Assembly: GCA_002753565.1 (NCBI GenBank)
Contig: PEAM01000011.1
Span: forward strand, 59,917-123,916
Length of the DNA stretch: 64,000 nt
Source of the DNA: Magnetococcales bacterium
GTDB lineage: Bacteria; Pseudomonadota; Magnetococcia; Magnetococcales; JADFYX01
Direction: 5' to 3'
Shown here: positions 1 through 7,998 of the stretch, piece after piece
How the letters are laid out: every line of letters starts with the position of its first letter
How positions within the stretch are numbered: the stretch's first letter is position 1
Notes under the pieces: generated by a model
Told to the model about the DNA's origin: nothing
The model's database searches: none
What the model saw: only the letters and a program-made list of their open reading frames with translations
Made by a program: the position numbers and the translations under genes

Positions 1-1
1 C

Positions 2-343
2 GATGGGGTCTTGACTGCCCTGGAGGTGTTGGCTCTGGATCTTGCCGGCACACAGCTTACCGTTCTTTCGGCCTGTGAAACCGGTTTGGGTGAAATCCAT
101 GAAGGGGAGGGGGTCTACGGACTGCGTCGTGCCTTCCAGGAGGCCGGTTCCGAAGCGGTGATTGCCTCTTTGTGGGAGGTGAGCGATGCCGGAACCCAAG
201 CGCTGATGGTTGGGCTTTATCGCCGCTTGAATGAAGGGATGAGCCCCCACCAGGCACTCCGAGAGGCCCGTCACGAGATGATGAACTCCGGTGAATGGAA
301 CTATCCCTACATCTGGTCCGCCTTTATGCTGGTTGGCAAATAA
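2..343 (+). CDS. CHAT-domain protein, C-terminal part (5' end outside the window)
   Basis: Only the last ~113 residues are visible. The frame is open from base 2 and ends at TAA 341-343. The residues match the end of a CHAT domain, a caspase-like cysteine peptidase fold. LSACETGLG carries the presumed catalytic Cys (about visible residue 25). It is followed by GVYGLRRAFQEAG, SLWEVSD and the terminal YIWSAFMLVG, all typical CHAT blocks. The catalytic His would lie upstream, outside the window. In this family the CHAT domain usually sits after TPR repeats and acts as a protease or scaffold; whether TPRs are present here cannot be seen. A strong terminator follows 25 bases after the stop, so the next operon is separate. 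Confidence 0.85.
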   Translation, partial: DGVLTALEVLALDLAGTQLTVLSACETGLGEIHEGEGVYGLRRAFQEAGSEAVIASLWEVSDAGTQALMVGLYRRLNEGMSPHQALREARHEMMNSGEWNYPYIWSAFMLVGK

Positions 344-367
344 GCACTCTTTTGCACCTCTCTTTTT

Positions 368-410
368 AAGACCGGACAGGCAGAAAACAGCTGTCCGGTC
401 TTGTTTTTTT
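368..410 (+). terminator. Rho-independent terminator after the CHAT gene
   Basis: A perfect 12-bp inverted repeat (AAGACCGGACAG at 368-379 pairs with 391-402) has an 11-base loop and is followed by a T-rich tract to 410. It would end transcription of the CHAT gene. Confidence 0.85.
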
Positions 411-412
411 GC

Positions 413-449
413 AAAAAAAAGTAGATACTGCGGAATTATCTACTTTTTT
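413..449. terminator. Second A/T-flanked hairpin, likely bidirectional terminator
   Basis: GTAGATA (421-427) pairs with TATCTAC (437-443). The stem is flanked by a run of A on the left and TTTTTT on the right, so it looks like a terminator in both directions. It sits just downstream of the first terminator and about 50 bases before the secretion operon. Confidence 0.55.
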
Positions 450-499
450 CTTGAAAGAGATATTGTTTGGTGACGTTACTATCAAGAGAGTGTTCGTTT

Positions 500-1918
500 A
501 TGAAGAAATCATTGAATAATAAATTGTTGGCGGTTATTTCTGCGGTCGTTGTTTTTTCTCCTTTTTCGGGCGCATCGGCAGAAACCTTGCAAGAGGCGGT
601 CCTTAAGGTGCTGGGTAGTCACGATCGAATCCAAGCTGCCAAGGCCGATTTCGCCGCTTTTGAGACACGCGTCCATGAGGCTTTTGCCAATAATTGGACC
701 CCTCAGTTTGAGCTAACTACCCATGTAGGAGCTGAAGCCCAATCCAGCCAAGCCAGTGGGGCCAACTCGGAGCTGTACTCTCGGGAGTTGGATCTGAAAC
801 TAACCCAGCGGTTGTGGGACTGGGGGCAGGGTACAGCACTTGTTCAAGCGGCTGAGCAGACAAAAAAGCAATATGAAGCCGGTCTGATTGATGCTACCCA
901 GGTGTTGACTTTGGATGCGGTGGTATCCTATATCAACCTGAAACGAACCGAAAAGATGGTGCAGTACGCCAAAGACTCCATTGTCAACATCAAGCGTCAG
1001 GGTAAGGTGGAAGATGCCCGTGTTGCCTTGGGCAAAGGGTACTCCTCTGATGTTCTGCAGGTTAAGGCACAGCTGGCTGGTGCCGAAACCCGACTGGCCG
1101 ACTCCAGAGGGGCACTGCTTCAGGCAAGAAACCATATCCGAACCGTCTTTATGCGGGACCCAAACGAGATAAGCAAACTCAAACCTTCACAACCTCTGTT
1201 TAAAATTCTCCCCAAAACACTGGATGAGGTGGTTGCCTATACCCACGCCTCCAATCTATCCGCCAAGCAGTTGGCCTATACGGCAAACATGATGAGCAAA
1301 CAGGCCGACAGCACCCGAATTGCGACGTTTTATCCCGTGATCAACGCCATTTTGGAGCACAAGCTTAAAGAGGGTGTGGGTGGGGTTGATGAGTTTGAAA
1401 GAGAGACGTTTGCCAAGGTAGAGGTAACCTTCCCCTTCAACCTGGGTCTGAGCGGTTTTGATGCCATCGAAGCCGCCAACAAAGATGCCGAAGCGGCCCG
1501 TTTGCGTTATCAGGACAACCTGCTGCAGGTTACCGAATTGGCTCGTACGGCCTGGGACAATCTGGCCACGGTCAGAGTCAAGGCCAAACTGTTGGCTGAG
1601 CAGGCTGATCTGGCTGAAAAATTTCTGGAGCTGGCCCGTGAAGAGCGCAAACTCGATAAACGAACCCTGTTGGATGTTCTCAACGGTGAAACAGCCCTGA
1701 TCAACTCTCGCAGTGATGCCGCCTCGGCCAAAGCCGATGTGCAGATCGCCTTTTATACCCTGATTCAAACCATGGGCGCCCTCTCCCCCGAGCTATTGGC
1801 GGAGGATGCCCACAAAAGAGACCTGAAACTGCCGGCTCTGGTGGCTACACAGCTCGACAGTACCCAGGAACCATTGATTAGCAAGAGTGAGGTGGTTGAT
1901 CTTTTCAACCATCAGTAG
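500..1918 (+). CDS. TolC-family outer membrane channel of a type I secretion system
   Basis: 472 residues. ATG at 500 is preferred because AAGAGAG lies about 9 bases upstream and the product then begins with a normal signal peptide (MKKSLNNKLL, then a hydrophobic core and an Ala-Ser-Ala cut site near residue 28). A TTG 33 bases upstream is in frame but has no binding site. The mature part has the TolC pattern: two related halves of long Ala/Glu/Lys-rich helices, with the block LTQRLWDWGQG early and TAWDNLATVRVK and KLDKRTLLDVLNGETALINS in the second half. It should form a trimeric outer-membrane and periplasmic channel. The ABC transporter and HlyD-type adaptor follow directly, so it is the exit duct of that secretion system. 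No secreted substrate is encoded next to it. Confidence 0.88.
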   Translation: MKKSLNNKLLAVISAVVVFSPFSGASAETLQEAVLKVLGSHDRIQAAKADFAAFETRVHEAFANNWTPQFELTTHVGAEAQSSQASGANSELYSRELDLKLTQRLWDWGQGTALVQAAEQTKKQYEAGLIDATQVLTLDAVVSYINLKRTEKMVQYAKDSIVNIKRQGKVEDARVALGKGYSSDVLQVKAQLAGAETRLADSRGALLQARNHIRTVFMRDPNEISKLKPSQPLFKILPKTLDEVVAYTHASNLSAKQLAYTANMMSKQADSTRIATFYPVINAILEHKLKEGVGGVDEFERETFAKVEVTFPFNLGLSGFDAIEAANKDAEAARLRYQDNLLQVTELARTAWDNLATVRVKAKLLAEQADLAEKFLELAREERKLDKRTLLDVLNGETALINSRSDAASAKADVQIAFYTLIQTMGALSPELLAEDAHKRDLKLPALVATQLDSTQEPLISKSEVVDLFNHQ

Positions 1919-1946
1919 CCATGCGGGCCTCTGTGGGGTTTAAGGC

Positions 1947-3623
1947 GTGTTAGCACTTCTTCGACAGCTCATTAATAGACCGCTTTTTGCTTTTGAACTT
2001 CTGACCATCTCTTTTTTTGTCAACCTGCTGGGCTTGGCCTCCTCGATCTATGTCATCCAGGTGCTTAATCGTTATGTCTCTCATGGTATCGATGCGACCC
2101 TCATTACCTTGACCTCCGGGGTTCTTCTGGCGGTTATTCTTGAGTTTTTTTTTCGTCAACTTCGATCCAAGCTGGCCCAGGGGGTTACGGTACCTCCTGC
2201 TTATAATCTGCTCCTGATGGTTTTTGCCCAGATTGTTTCGGTGCGCTCCTCTCTGTTGGATCGGCTCAGTTCTGGGCAGCGACGAGAGATTGTCTCTTCA
2301 CCGGGTGTTGTTGCTCGGGTCTATGGTCCCAGCACCCTGGCAACCTGTTTGGACCTACCCTTTGCCCTGATGTTTGTCGGAGCTCTTTTTTTGCTGCAGG
2401 CCGAGGTGGCCTGGGTCGCATCGGTCTTTATTCTAGCGGCCTTTCTTGTTTCGGCTGTCAGCTATATTCCCCTTAAAAAACCTCAAAAAATCCAGGCACA
2501 AGCCTCCAGTGAGGCTGGTGCCATGGCTTTTTCCAGTATGCGACGCCCCGATACATCCCGCGCATTCAACGCCCAGAACCTTCTTCGCGGTCGATGGAAA
2601 AGGCAGCAGACCCAAGTGATGGATGCCGGTCGACTGCTGGAGGGGCGTCGGGTTTTTTTTCAATCGTTGACCAAAACCATCGCTTCTCTTATGAGCATTG
2701 CGGTTATTGGTGTTGGGGCCAAGTTGACCGTGGCTGGAGAGATGGATATGGGGCTGATGATTGGTGCCAATATTCTTGCCGCCCGTGCCATTGCCCCCAT
2801 CCTGGCTTTTGCCCAACTCAGGCCTGCACTTTCTGAAGCTGAGCGGGCGATGGAGCTACTTAAAGGTTTTTCCAAGTTGGCAGTCGAACGACCGGGGGGG
2901 CGAGAGCTTGCCAATCTGGATGGTGGGTTGGCGTTTAATGACCTGGCTTTTGCCCATCGAGGTGAGACCCATGTACTTTTTGAGTCCCTCTCTTTTACTT
3001 TGCAGGGGGGGCAGTCTCTCTTGGTTGTCGGGGGGAATGGGGTGGGAAAGACCACCCTCTCCCGTCTTTTGATGGGGTTGTTGGAGCCTTCCCGGGGTCA
3101 GATTTTGCTCAATGGGGTTAATATGGATCAGGTCAGCCTCTCCTGGTGGCGTAAACAGGTGGCCTACCTTCCCCAAGAACCGGAATTTTTTGATGGCACC
3201 ATTCGAGAAAACCTGTTGAGCCTGAACCCACACATAACCGAAGAGCAGCTAGCGGTGGTGACGGCGGAAGCCGGTCTCACCCACTTTTTACATAACCACC
3301 CCAAAGGGTTGGATGCCCCCATCTTGAATGATGGGACCAATCTGGCGGCGGGGGTGAGAAAACGGCTGGCTTTGGCTCGGGCGCTGACATCGGATAAACG
3401 CATTGCAATTTTTGATGAACCGATGGAAGGGATGGATGGCCAGGGCCGTTCCGCTGTCTCGAAAGTGCTGGGGGCCTTTATCAACAATGGACGCAGTGTG
3501 GTTGTTTTTTCTCATGATATAAGCTTGGTCAGCGGGGCCGATATGGTTCTGGATCTCGATAGCAAGCCGGTCCCCACGTTAACCTATCGAACGGCAAAAC
3601 CCTCTGGGGTTGCATCTCCATGA
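1947..3623 (+). CDS. Type I secretion ABC transporter, permease-ATPase fusion
   Basis: 558 residues starting at GTG 1947. The N-terminal half (about 10-290) is a six-helix ABC exporter membrane domain beginning LINRPLFAFELLTISFFVN. The C-terminal half (about 325-550) is the nucleotide-binding domain. It shows Walker A GGNGVGKTT (near 361), the Q-loop YLPQEPEFFDGTIRENL, Walker B IAIFDEP (near 485) and the switch His in VVFSHD. The ABC signature is odd: where LSGGQ is expected the protein has LAAGVRKR. There is no N-terminal C39 peptidase domain. The family (PrtD/LapB/HlyB-like) exports unfolded proteins, often RTX adhesins or proteases, with HlyD and TolC partners, which flank it here. It overlaps the adaptor gene by 4 bases. 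Confidence 0.88.
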   Translation: MLALLRQLINRPLFAFELLTISFFVNLLGLASSIYVIQVLNRYVSHGIDATLITLTSGVLLAVILEFFFRQLRSKLAQGVTVPPAYNLLLMVFAQIVSVRSSLLDRLSSGQRREIVSSPGVVARVYGPSTLATCLDLPFALMFVGALFLLQAEVAWVASVFILAAFLVSAVSYIPLKKPQKIQAQASSEAGAMAFSSMRRPDTSRAFNAQNLLRGRWKRQQTQVMDAGRLLEGRRVFFQSLTKTIASLMSIAVIGVGAKLTVAGEMDMGLMIGANILAARAIAPILAFAQLRPALSEAERAMELLKGFSKLAVERPGGRELANLDGGLAFNDLAFAHRGETHVLFESLSFTLQGGQSLLVVGGNGVGKTTLSRLLMGLLEPSRGQILLNGVNMDQVSLSWWRKQVAYLPQEPEFFDGTIRENLLSLNPHITEEQLAVVTAEAGLTHFLHNHPKGLDAPILNDGTNLAAGVRKRLALARALTSDKRIAIFDEPMEGMDGQGRSAVSKVLGAFINNGRSVVVFSHDISLVSGADMVLDLDSKPVPTLTYRTAKPSGVASP

Positions 3624-4927
3624 ATGGCCCCATCGCCCAGTGGGTTGATGAGCCGATTGATGATGGTGTGGGTCTGGGCCACCATTTAATGGCGCTGCTC
3701 TTTCTGCTCTCTGGGATTGGGATGGGCTGGTGGGGCTATTGGGGAACATTGGATGTGGTCAGCTTGACCCAGGGAGAGGTGATTCCTTCCAGTCAGGTGA
3801 AGCAGATTCAACATCTGGAGGGGGGGATTGTTCGACAAATTTTGGTTAAGGAGGGGGATCTTGTCACCAAAGGGCAGCCTTTGGTCGAGTTGGAAAGTGT
3901 TTCGAGCGGCGCAGATCTGGGAGAGATTCAGGCACGATCTGTTACCCTTCGGCTGGAGCTTGCGCTTCAAGAGGCCGAAGCGTCGGGCAAGAGTGTACCG
4001 GAGTTTGATGCGGATTTAATCAAAAAATATCCCCAGAAAATTAAACGTACCTTGAGCTATTTTCAGAGCCGACTGAAACGGCACCAGGAGAACCGGGTTG
4101 GGTTGGAAGAGAATATCAACCAACAAAACCAACAGGTTGAGGAGATCATTACCCGAATCAGGAACAATAAAAAGCGTTTGAGGCTGGTTCGAGAGCAGAT
4201 TAGTATCAGCGAAAAATTGCTGGCTCGGGATATTACCAACCGTTTTTCCCATCTGGAACTTCTGAAAGAGTCCAACGTTATTTCCAGCTCTATTGAAGAG
4301 GATGGCATGGCTCTTTTGCGGGCTAAGGCCGCCATGAAAGAGTCTCAGTCGGCCTTGGCTCAGGATGAGTTCGAATTCAAAGAGCAGGCTCAAGCCAGAC
4401 TCTCAGAACTCCGTGGGCAGATAGCTGAACTGGAGGCCCGGCAAGAGAAATATTCCGATAGCCTCTCACGTAGGATGATCATCTCGCCGGTTGATGGTGT
4501 GGTAAAAACCCTGTTGGTCTTTACCGAAGGGGGGGTTCTGCCGCCGGGTGGGACCGCATTGGAGATTGTTCCGGGGGAGGATCGGCTGGTGATTGAGGCC
4601 AAGTTGCCCATTCAGGATATTGGTTATGTTCGTGTCAACCAGCAGGTGAAGGTCAGTCTTTCATCGGGTGATGCCTCTCGATTTGGCAAGTTGAATGGCG
4701 TCGTGGTGCAAATAAGCCCGGATACTCTGGCCACCGAGGATGGGGTTCCCTACTACAAAGTACGCATAGAAACAGAAGAGGCCCTGTTTAAAAAGGGTGA
4801 TCTGGAGTATAGACTTTTTCCGGGTATGGTGGTTCAGGCGGCAATTCACACCGGTAGCCGGACGGTTATGGAGTATCTTTTTTCCCCATTCATCAGTTAT
4901 ATGGACGCTGCATTGACGGAACGGTAG
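3620..4927 (+). CDS. HlyD-family periplasmic adaptor of type I secretion
   Basis: 435 residues; the ATG overlaps the stop of the ABC gene (ATGA), so the two are translationally coupled. One transmembrane helix lies at about residues 20-42. The family block VSLTQGEVIPSSQVKQIQ and LEGGIVRQILVKEGDLVTKGQ (split barrel-sandwich, first half) follows. A long coiled coil covers about 95-275, rich in Gln, Glu, Lys and Arg. The second half of the lipoyl-like domain is at MIISPVDGVVKTLLVFTEGG. A beta-barrel region with TLSFIDGF-like adaptors is not seen; instead the usual HlyD end leads to FPGMVVQAAIHTGSRTVMEYL near the C-terminus. It spans the inner membrane and links the ABC transporter to the TolC-type channel. 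Confidence 0.9.
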   Translation: MNGPIAQWVDEPIDDGVGLGHHLMALLFLLSGIGMGWWGYWGTLDVVSLTQGEVIPSSQVKQIQHLEGGIVRQILVKEGDLVTKGQPLVELESVSSGADLGEIQARSVTLRLELALQEAEASGKSVPEFDADLIKKYPQKIKRTLSYFQSRLKRHQENRVGLEENINQQNQQVEEIITRIRNNKKRLRLVREQISISEKLLARDITNRFSHLELLKESNVISSSIEEDGMALLRAKAAMKESQSALAQDEFEFKEQAQARLSELRGQIAELEARQEKYSDSLSRRMIISPVDGVVKTLLVFTEGGVLPPGGTALEIVPGEDRLVIEAKLPIQDIGYVRVNQQVKVSLSSGDASRFGKLNGVVVQISPDTLATEDGVPYYKVRIETEEALFKKGDLEYRLFPGMVVQAAIHTGSRTVMEYLFSPFISYMDAALTER

Positions 4928-4990
4928 TTTTTGTATCATCCTAGAAACGGCTTATTGTCAGTTATAACCCGTGAAGGTCCGAGATTGAAT

Positions 4991-6361
4991 ATGAGTGGTC
5001 ATTCTCTGCGCATTATTGTTGCCGTACTCTCTATGATGGGGGTGAGCGCTCTGTTATCTGTTCTTCCTGTCGACTCGGGAGTGGCCGCCTCTTTTTTCTC
5101 TTCTGAACAGGAGGTGACTCAATTTGGCTCTCTCTCCATAGCTACTCACCCGGATGGGGCGACCATCCACCTGGAAGATCAACCTGTCGGTCTCTCTCCG
5201 GTGGTGCTGGATCAGCTGCCGGTTGGCAGTTATACGGTTCGACTGGAAAAGGTGGGCTATCCGGTTCGTCAAGAGGTCATTGAAATTCGGCAAGGACAAG
5301 AGGCTCAACTCCACCTTGCCCTGTTGGAAAACGGTCCTGCGGTGGTTGATATTCGTAGTGAACCGGATCAATCGGAGTGGTGGTTGGATGGTCGATTGAT
5401 TGGTGTTACGCCCCAAAGGTTGACCAAGGTAACCCCCGGAGAGCATCGCATTTTGGTCAGAAAGCCTGGATATAACGAGTGGGCGGGACGCTTCGAGGCC
5501 CGTGCTGGTCAGCTGGTCCTACTCAAAGCCTCTTTGGTTGCCAAGGAGTTTCACCTGACGGTCCTGACCGACCCAGAGTGGGCCAAAGTACGGTTTCTCA
5601 ATAGTCGTAAGGTCTATAAACCGGGGATGTTGATGAAACCCGGACAGTATGTTTTCTGGATTACGGCACCGGGATTTGAGTCTAAAAAAGGTCGGGTTTA
5701 TCTGAAAGATCGGGATTGGATAGGCCATGTCCGCTTGGAAAAAGTGGCGTTATCTGCCGACCATGAACCGAAAAAAAGAGAGGTTCTTGCCAAACAGACT
5801 CTGCAACCACTCAGCCGTTCTACCCCCCCTCAACCCCAGGTTATGACAGCTCACCCTGTCAGATCCCCATCTGCTGTCGTCAATCAGAAGGAGCATGCCA
5901 CCTCCTTCACTGACTTTTCCATTGCCGACCTGCTTGCAGCCGCTCGGCTGGATGTGGAGAATGGTCGGCTTTTCAACCCCCCAGGAGAGAGTGCCGCAGA
6001 AAAATATCGCAGCGTTCTTGCCAAGCAACCCAACCATGCAGAGGCTATGGCGGGATTGAAGAAGGTGAAACAGCTCTCTGAGCAGGGGTATCTGGGCTTT
6101 GTACGTATTTTTCCGGTGGCGGAGCGTGACCAGGCCGAGACATTTCTGGCCCGTATCAAGGGTTTGGGGTTGCCGGGTTTTTTTCTGCCGACCTTTGTCA
6201 AAGGGGCCCCTTACCTTAGGGCCTGTGTGGGGCTGTTTCCCAATCGGGATGCTGCGGTGGCCGGATTGGCCCGCATCAAGGGGGAGCTGGGGGTAAAAGA
6301 TGCTATTTTACGACGCTATCGCCCCTCCCTTCACACCCCCAAGGGGGGAGGTCGCTCTTGA
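4991..6361 (+). CDS. PEGA-repeat protein with C-terminal SPOR-like domain
   Basis: 456 residues from ATG 4991; an upstream in-frame TTG would add 20 residues before the signal sequence and is less likely. It starts with a signal peptide or anchor (IIVAVLSMMGVSALLSVLPV). Two PEGA domains follow: the first at about 45-115 (GSLSIATHPDGATIHLEDQ, GLSPVVLDQLPVGSYTV), the second at about 118-190 (SEWWLDGRLIGVTPQRL, TPGEHRILVRKPGY). A third, weaker copy may lie near 195-250. The C-terminal ~80 residues (GYLGFVRIFPVAERDQAETF onward) look like a SPOR domain, which binds denuded septal peptidoglycan. It is 63 bases after the HlyD gene, probably in the same operon, so it may anchor or position the secretion system in the wall. 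That role is inference. Confidence 0.7.
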   Translation: MSGHSLRIIVAVLSMMGVSALLSVLPVDSGVAASFFSSEQEVTQFGSLSIATHPDGATIHLEDQPVGLSPVVLDQLPVGSYTVRLEKVGYPVRQEVIEIRQGQEAQLHLALLENGPAVVDIRSEPDQSEWWLDGRLIGVTPQRLTKVTPGEHRILVRKPGYNEWAGRFEARAGQLVLLKASLVAKEFHLTVLTDPEWAKVRFLNSRKVYKPGMLMKPGQYVFWITAPGFESKKGRVYLKDRDWIGHVRLEKVALSADHEPKKREVLAKQTLQPLSRSTPPQPQVMTAHPVRSPSAVVNQKEHATSFTDFSIADLLAAARLDVENGRLFNPPGESAAEKYRSVLAKQPNHAEAMAGLKKVKQLSEQGYLGFVRIFPVAERDQAETFLARIKGLGLPGFFLPTFVKGAPYLRACVGLFPNRDAAVAGLARIKGELGVKDAILRRYRPSLHTPKGGGRS

Positions 6362-6363
6362 AA

Positions 6364-6391
6364 AAGGAGAGACCCTTCTTTTAAGAGTCTC
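6364..6391 (-). terminator. Weak terminator hairpin after apaG
   Basis: AGAGAC at 6368-6373 pairs with GTCTCT at 6386-6391 between the convergent PEGA/SPOR and apaG genes. On the minus strand the stem is followed by CCTTTTTC. The stem is short, so the call is tentative. Confidence 0.35.
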
Positions 6392-6777
6392 TAGTTGAGG
6401 ATTCGTGAGCCGGGAACCTCAAAAAAGAAGGGGGGGACCTTCTCCCACGACTGTTCCCCGTCGTCGGTTATGAATAAATAGTGGCCCTCCATATGGCCGG
6501 TAGGGGTTTGAAGCATCACCCAACTGGTATATTGATACACGCCTCCAGGCAGAATATGGGGCTGTTCACCGACCACGCCCTCCCCTTGAACTTCCTGGAC
6601 ATTGCCGTTGTCGCTTTTTACCTGCCAGTGCCTTCTCATTAATCTGACAGGACTTTTGCCATGGTTGGTGATGGTGAGGGCATAGCCAAAGGCGTACTGG
6701 TTGGTCTCTGGGTCGGAGCGGCTCTCGATGAATTGTGTGGTGGCTTCGACCAGAACAGATACTTTATTTTCCTGCAT
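6391..6777 (-). CDS. apaG: ApaG (DUF525) protein
   Basis: 128 residues, the full usual ApaG length. The fibronectin-III-like fold markers are present: FGYALTITNHGKSPVRLMRRHW, the Gly-rich GEGVVGEQPHILPGG, YQYTSWVMLQTPTGHMEGHY and the terminal FFFEVP. ApaG is linked to the ApaH diadenosine tetraphosphatase operon and to magnesium or cobalt resistance in enterobacteria; its biochemical role is not settled. Here it stands alone, divergent from the O-methyltransferase gene (about 60 bases between starts) and convergent with the secretion operon. No apaH is nearby. Confidence 0.93.
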   Translation of the reverse strand: MQENKVSVLVEATTQFIESRSDPETNQYAFGYALTITNHGKSPVRLMRRHWQVKSDNGNVQEVQGEGVVGEQPHILPGGVYQYTSWVMLQTPTGHMEGHYLFITDDGEQSWEKVPPFFFEVPGSRILN

Positions 6778-6836
6778 GGGTATTTCCTTGTTTTATCAAT
6801 CGACGATTTTCAAAACTATACCAAAAGGGTGAATCC

Positions 6837-7520
6837 TTGAGCAATCAAACTTTATCCATGACCGACCAACTTTACGCCTATCTGCTGGATAACTCCCTGC
6901 GAGAACCGGAGATAGCGGCCTCTTTACGCAAAGAGATGGCGGGCCATGAGTGGGAGAGAATGCGGATTTCTCCTGAACAAGGACAGTTTTTCTCTCTTCT
7001 GCTTCATCTGATTGGTGCCAGGCAGGTTTTAGAGTTGGGGACCTATATGGGCTACAGCACCCTTTGGATGGCGCTCTCCATACCGGCCTCGGGGCGAGTG
7101 GTTACGGTGGATATCAACCCGGAATGGACGGCAATAGCAAGAGATTATTGGCAAAAAGCAGGGGTGGAAGGTCGGATTGAGCAACATTTGGGGCTGGCTT
7201 TGGAGGTGCTGGACGATCTGCTGGATGCGGGGGAGGCGGAACAGTTCGACTTTGCTTTTATCGATGCCGACAAGCTCAATTATGATGCCTATTTTGAACG
7301 GGTTCTCCAGTTGATTCGTCCAGGTGGGTTGATTGCGGTCGATAATGTTTTGTGGAGTGGCAGCGTAGCAGATGAGGCGATACAGGAGAAGAATACCCAG
7401 GTGTTGCGACGGTTTAATCGTAACCGTCATCAGGATAAACGGGTCCATCTCAGCCTGGTGCCCATAGGTGATGGGGTGACCTTGGCCATGAAGCGACTGG
7501 CAGAGGAGGATGATAAATAA
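6837..7520 (+). CDS. SAM-dependent O-methyltransferase (COMT/CCoAOMT family)
   Basis: About 227 residues from TTG 6837, chosen because AAAAGGGTGA ends about 5 bases before it; an ATG at 6858 is the alternative. The Rossmann motif I VLELGTYMGYSTLWMA binds S-adenosylmethionine. The metal and substrate block FIDADKLNYDAYFERVL and GGLIAVDNVLWSG carries the Asp and Asp-Asn ligands typical of the cation-dependent Methyltransf_3 family. SYTLW-type tail ends with GDGVTLAMKR, also family-like. The substrate is probably a catechol-type or hydroxylated aromatic compound, but cannot be named. It is cytoplasmic and stands alone, divergent from apaG. Confidence 0.9.
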   Translation: MSNQTLSMTDQLYAYLLDNSLREPEIAASLRKEMAGHEWERMRISPEQGQFFSLLLHLIGARQVLELGTYMGYSTLWMALSIPASGRVVTVDINPEWTAIARDYWQKAGVEGRIEQHLGLALEVLDDLLDAGEAEQFDFAFIDADKLNYDAYFERVLQLIRPGGLIAVDNVLWSGSVADEAIQEKNTQVLRRFNRNRHQDKRVHLSLVPIGDGVTLAMKRLAEEDDK

Positions 7521-7556
7521 ATATTTTTTTCTTACCATAAAGGAGTTAAATAGATT

Positions 7557-7682
7557 ATGTTGATAAACGTCGATTTACCCCTTCTCCTTTTGTCGGTAGA
7601 TGGTTCTCCACTTGGTGTTTGTACAGAGCAGCTTAACAGCTCGGAGGTTGGGCATGTTGCAAAAGAATTGCTGGCAGTTTAA
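7557..7682 (+). CDS. Possible 41-residue leader ORF overlapping the two-CW gene
   Basis: ATG at 7557 is preceded by AAAGGAG (7540-7545, spacing about 11). The frame encodes 41 residues beginning MLINVDLPLLLLSVDG and ends at TAA 7680-7682, 29 bases inside the next gene in another frame. It could be a real small protein or a leader whose translation affects the downstream start. No homology is recognised. Its overlap and length make chance quite possible. Confidence 0.3.
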   Translation: MLINVDLPLLLLSVDGSPLGVCTEQLNSSEVGHVAKELLAV

Positions 7683-7974
7683 AGGCTGTGGATTTGGTCC
7701 TGACTCTGAAAGGTGCAGGGGGGGTGACAGTTGTCCGGCGGCCACCTTAAGGAGTGCCGATGGCTTTCTGGGGGGAGCCAATGGTGGTCGATGTTGTTAC
7801 TTTATAGCAGGGACCCTCTGTGGTGGTTCCAAGTCGTTGAGCCTGGAGGAGAAACAACAACAGTGTATCGGCTGCTCTTTTTTTGGCACTTTGGTGGCCA
7901 AACACGGCAAGGCTTTCACTCAGCACAACTATGAACGCTATATCAGCAACTCTGAAAACCGGGTTCTGTTTTAA
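7654..7974 (+). CDS. Two-CW domain small cysteine-rich protein
   Basis: 106 residues. ATG 7654 has GGAGG at 7643-7647, 6 bases upstream, and the protein then begins MLQKNCWQFKGCGFGP, the usual start of this family; earlier in-frame codons lack a binding site. Cysteines occur as NCW, GCG, RC, SCP, RCCY, CGG and CIGC, matching the two-CW pattern. In the second motif the Trp is replaced by Tyr (GRCCYFIAGTLCGG). Such proteins are presumed metal- or redox-sensing cytoplasmic modules found in anaerobes and in signalling proteins; no function is proven. It converges on the TauE-like transporter gene. Confidence 0.7.
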   Translation: MLQKNCWQFKGCGFGPDSERCRGGDSCPAATLRSADGFLGGANGGRCCYFIAGTLCGGSKSLSLEEKQQQCIGCSFFGTLVAKHGKAFTQHNYERYISNSENRVLF

Positions 7975-7998
7975 CCTGGAAACGGCTGATTTGCCGGT

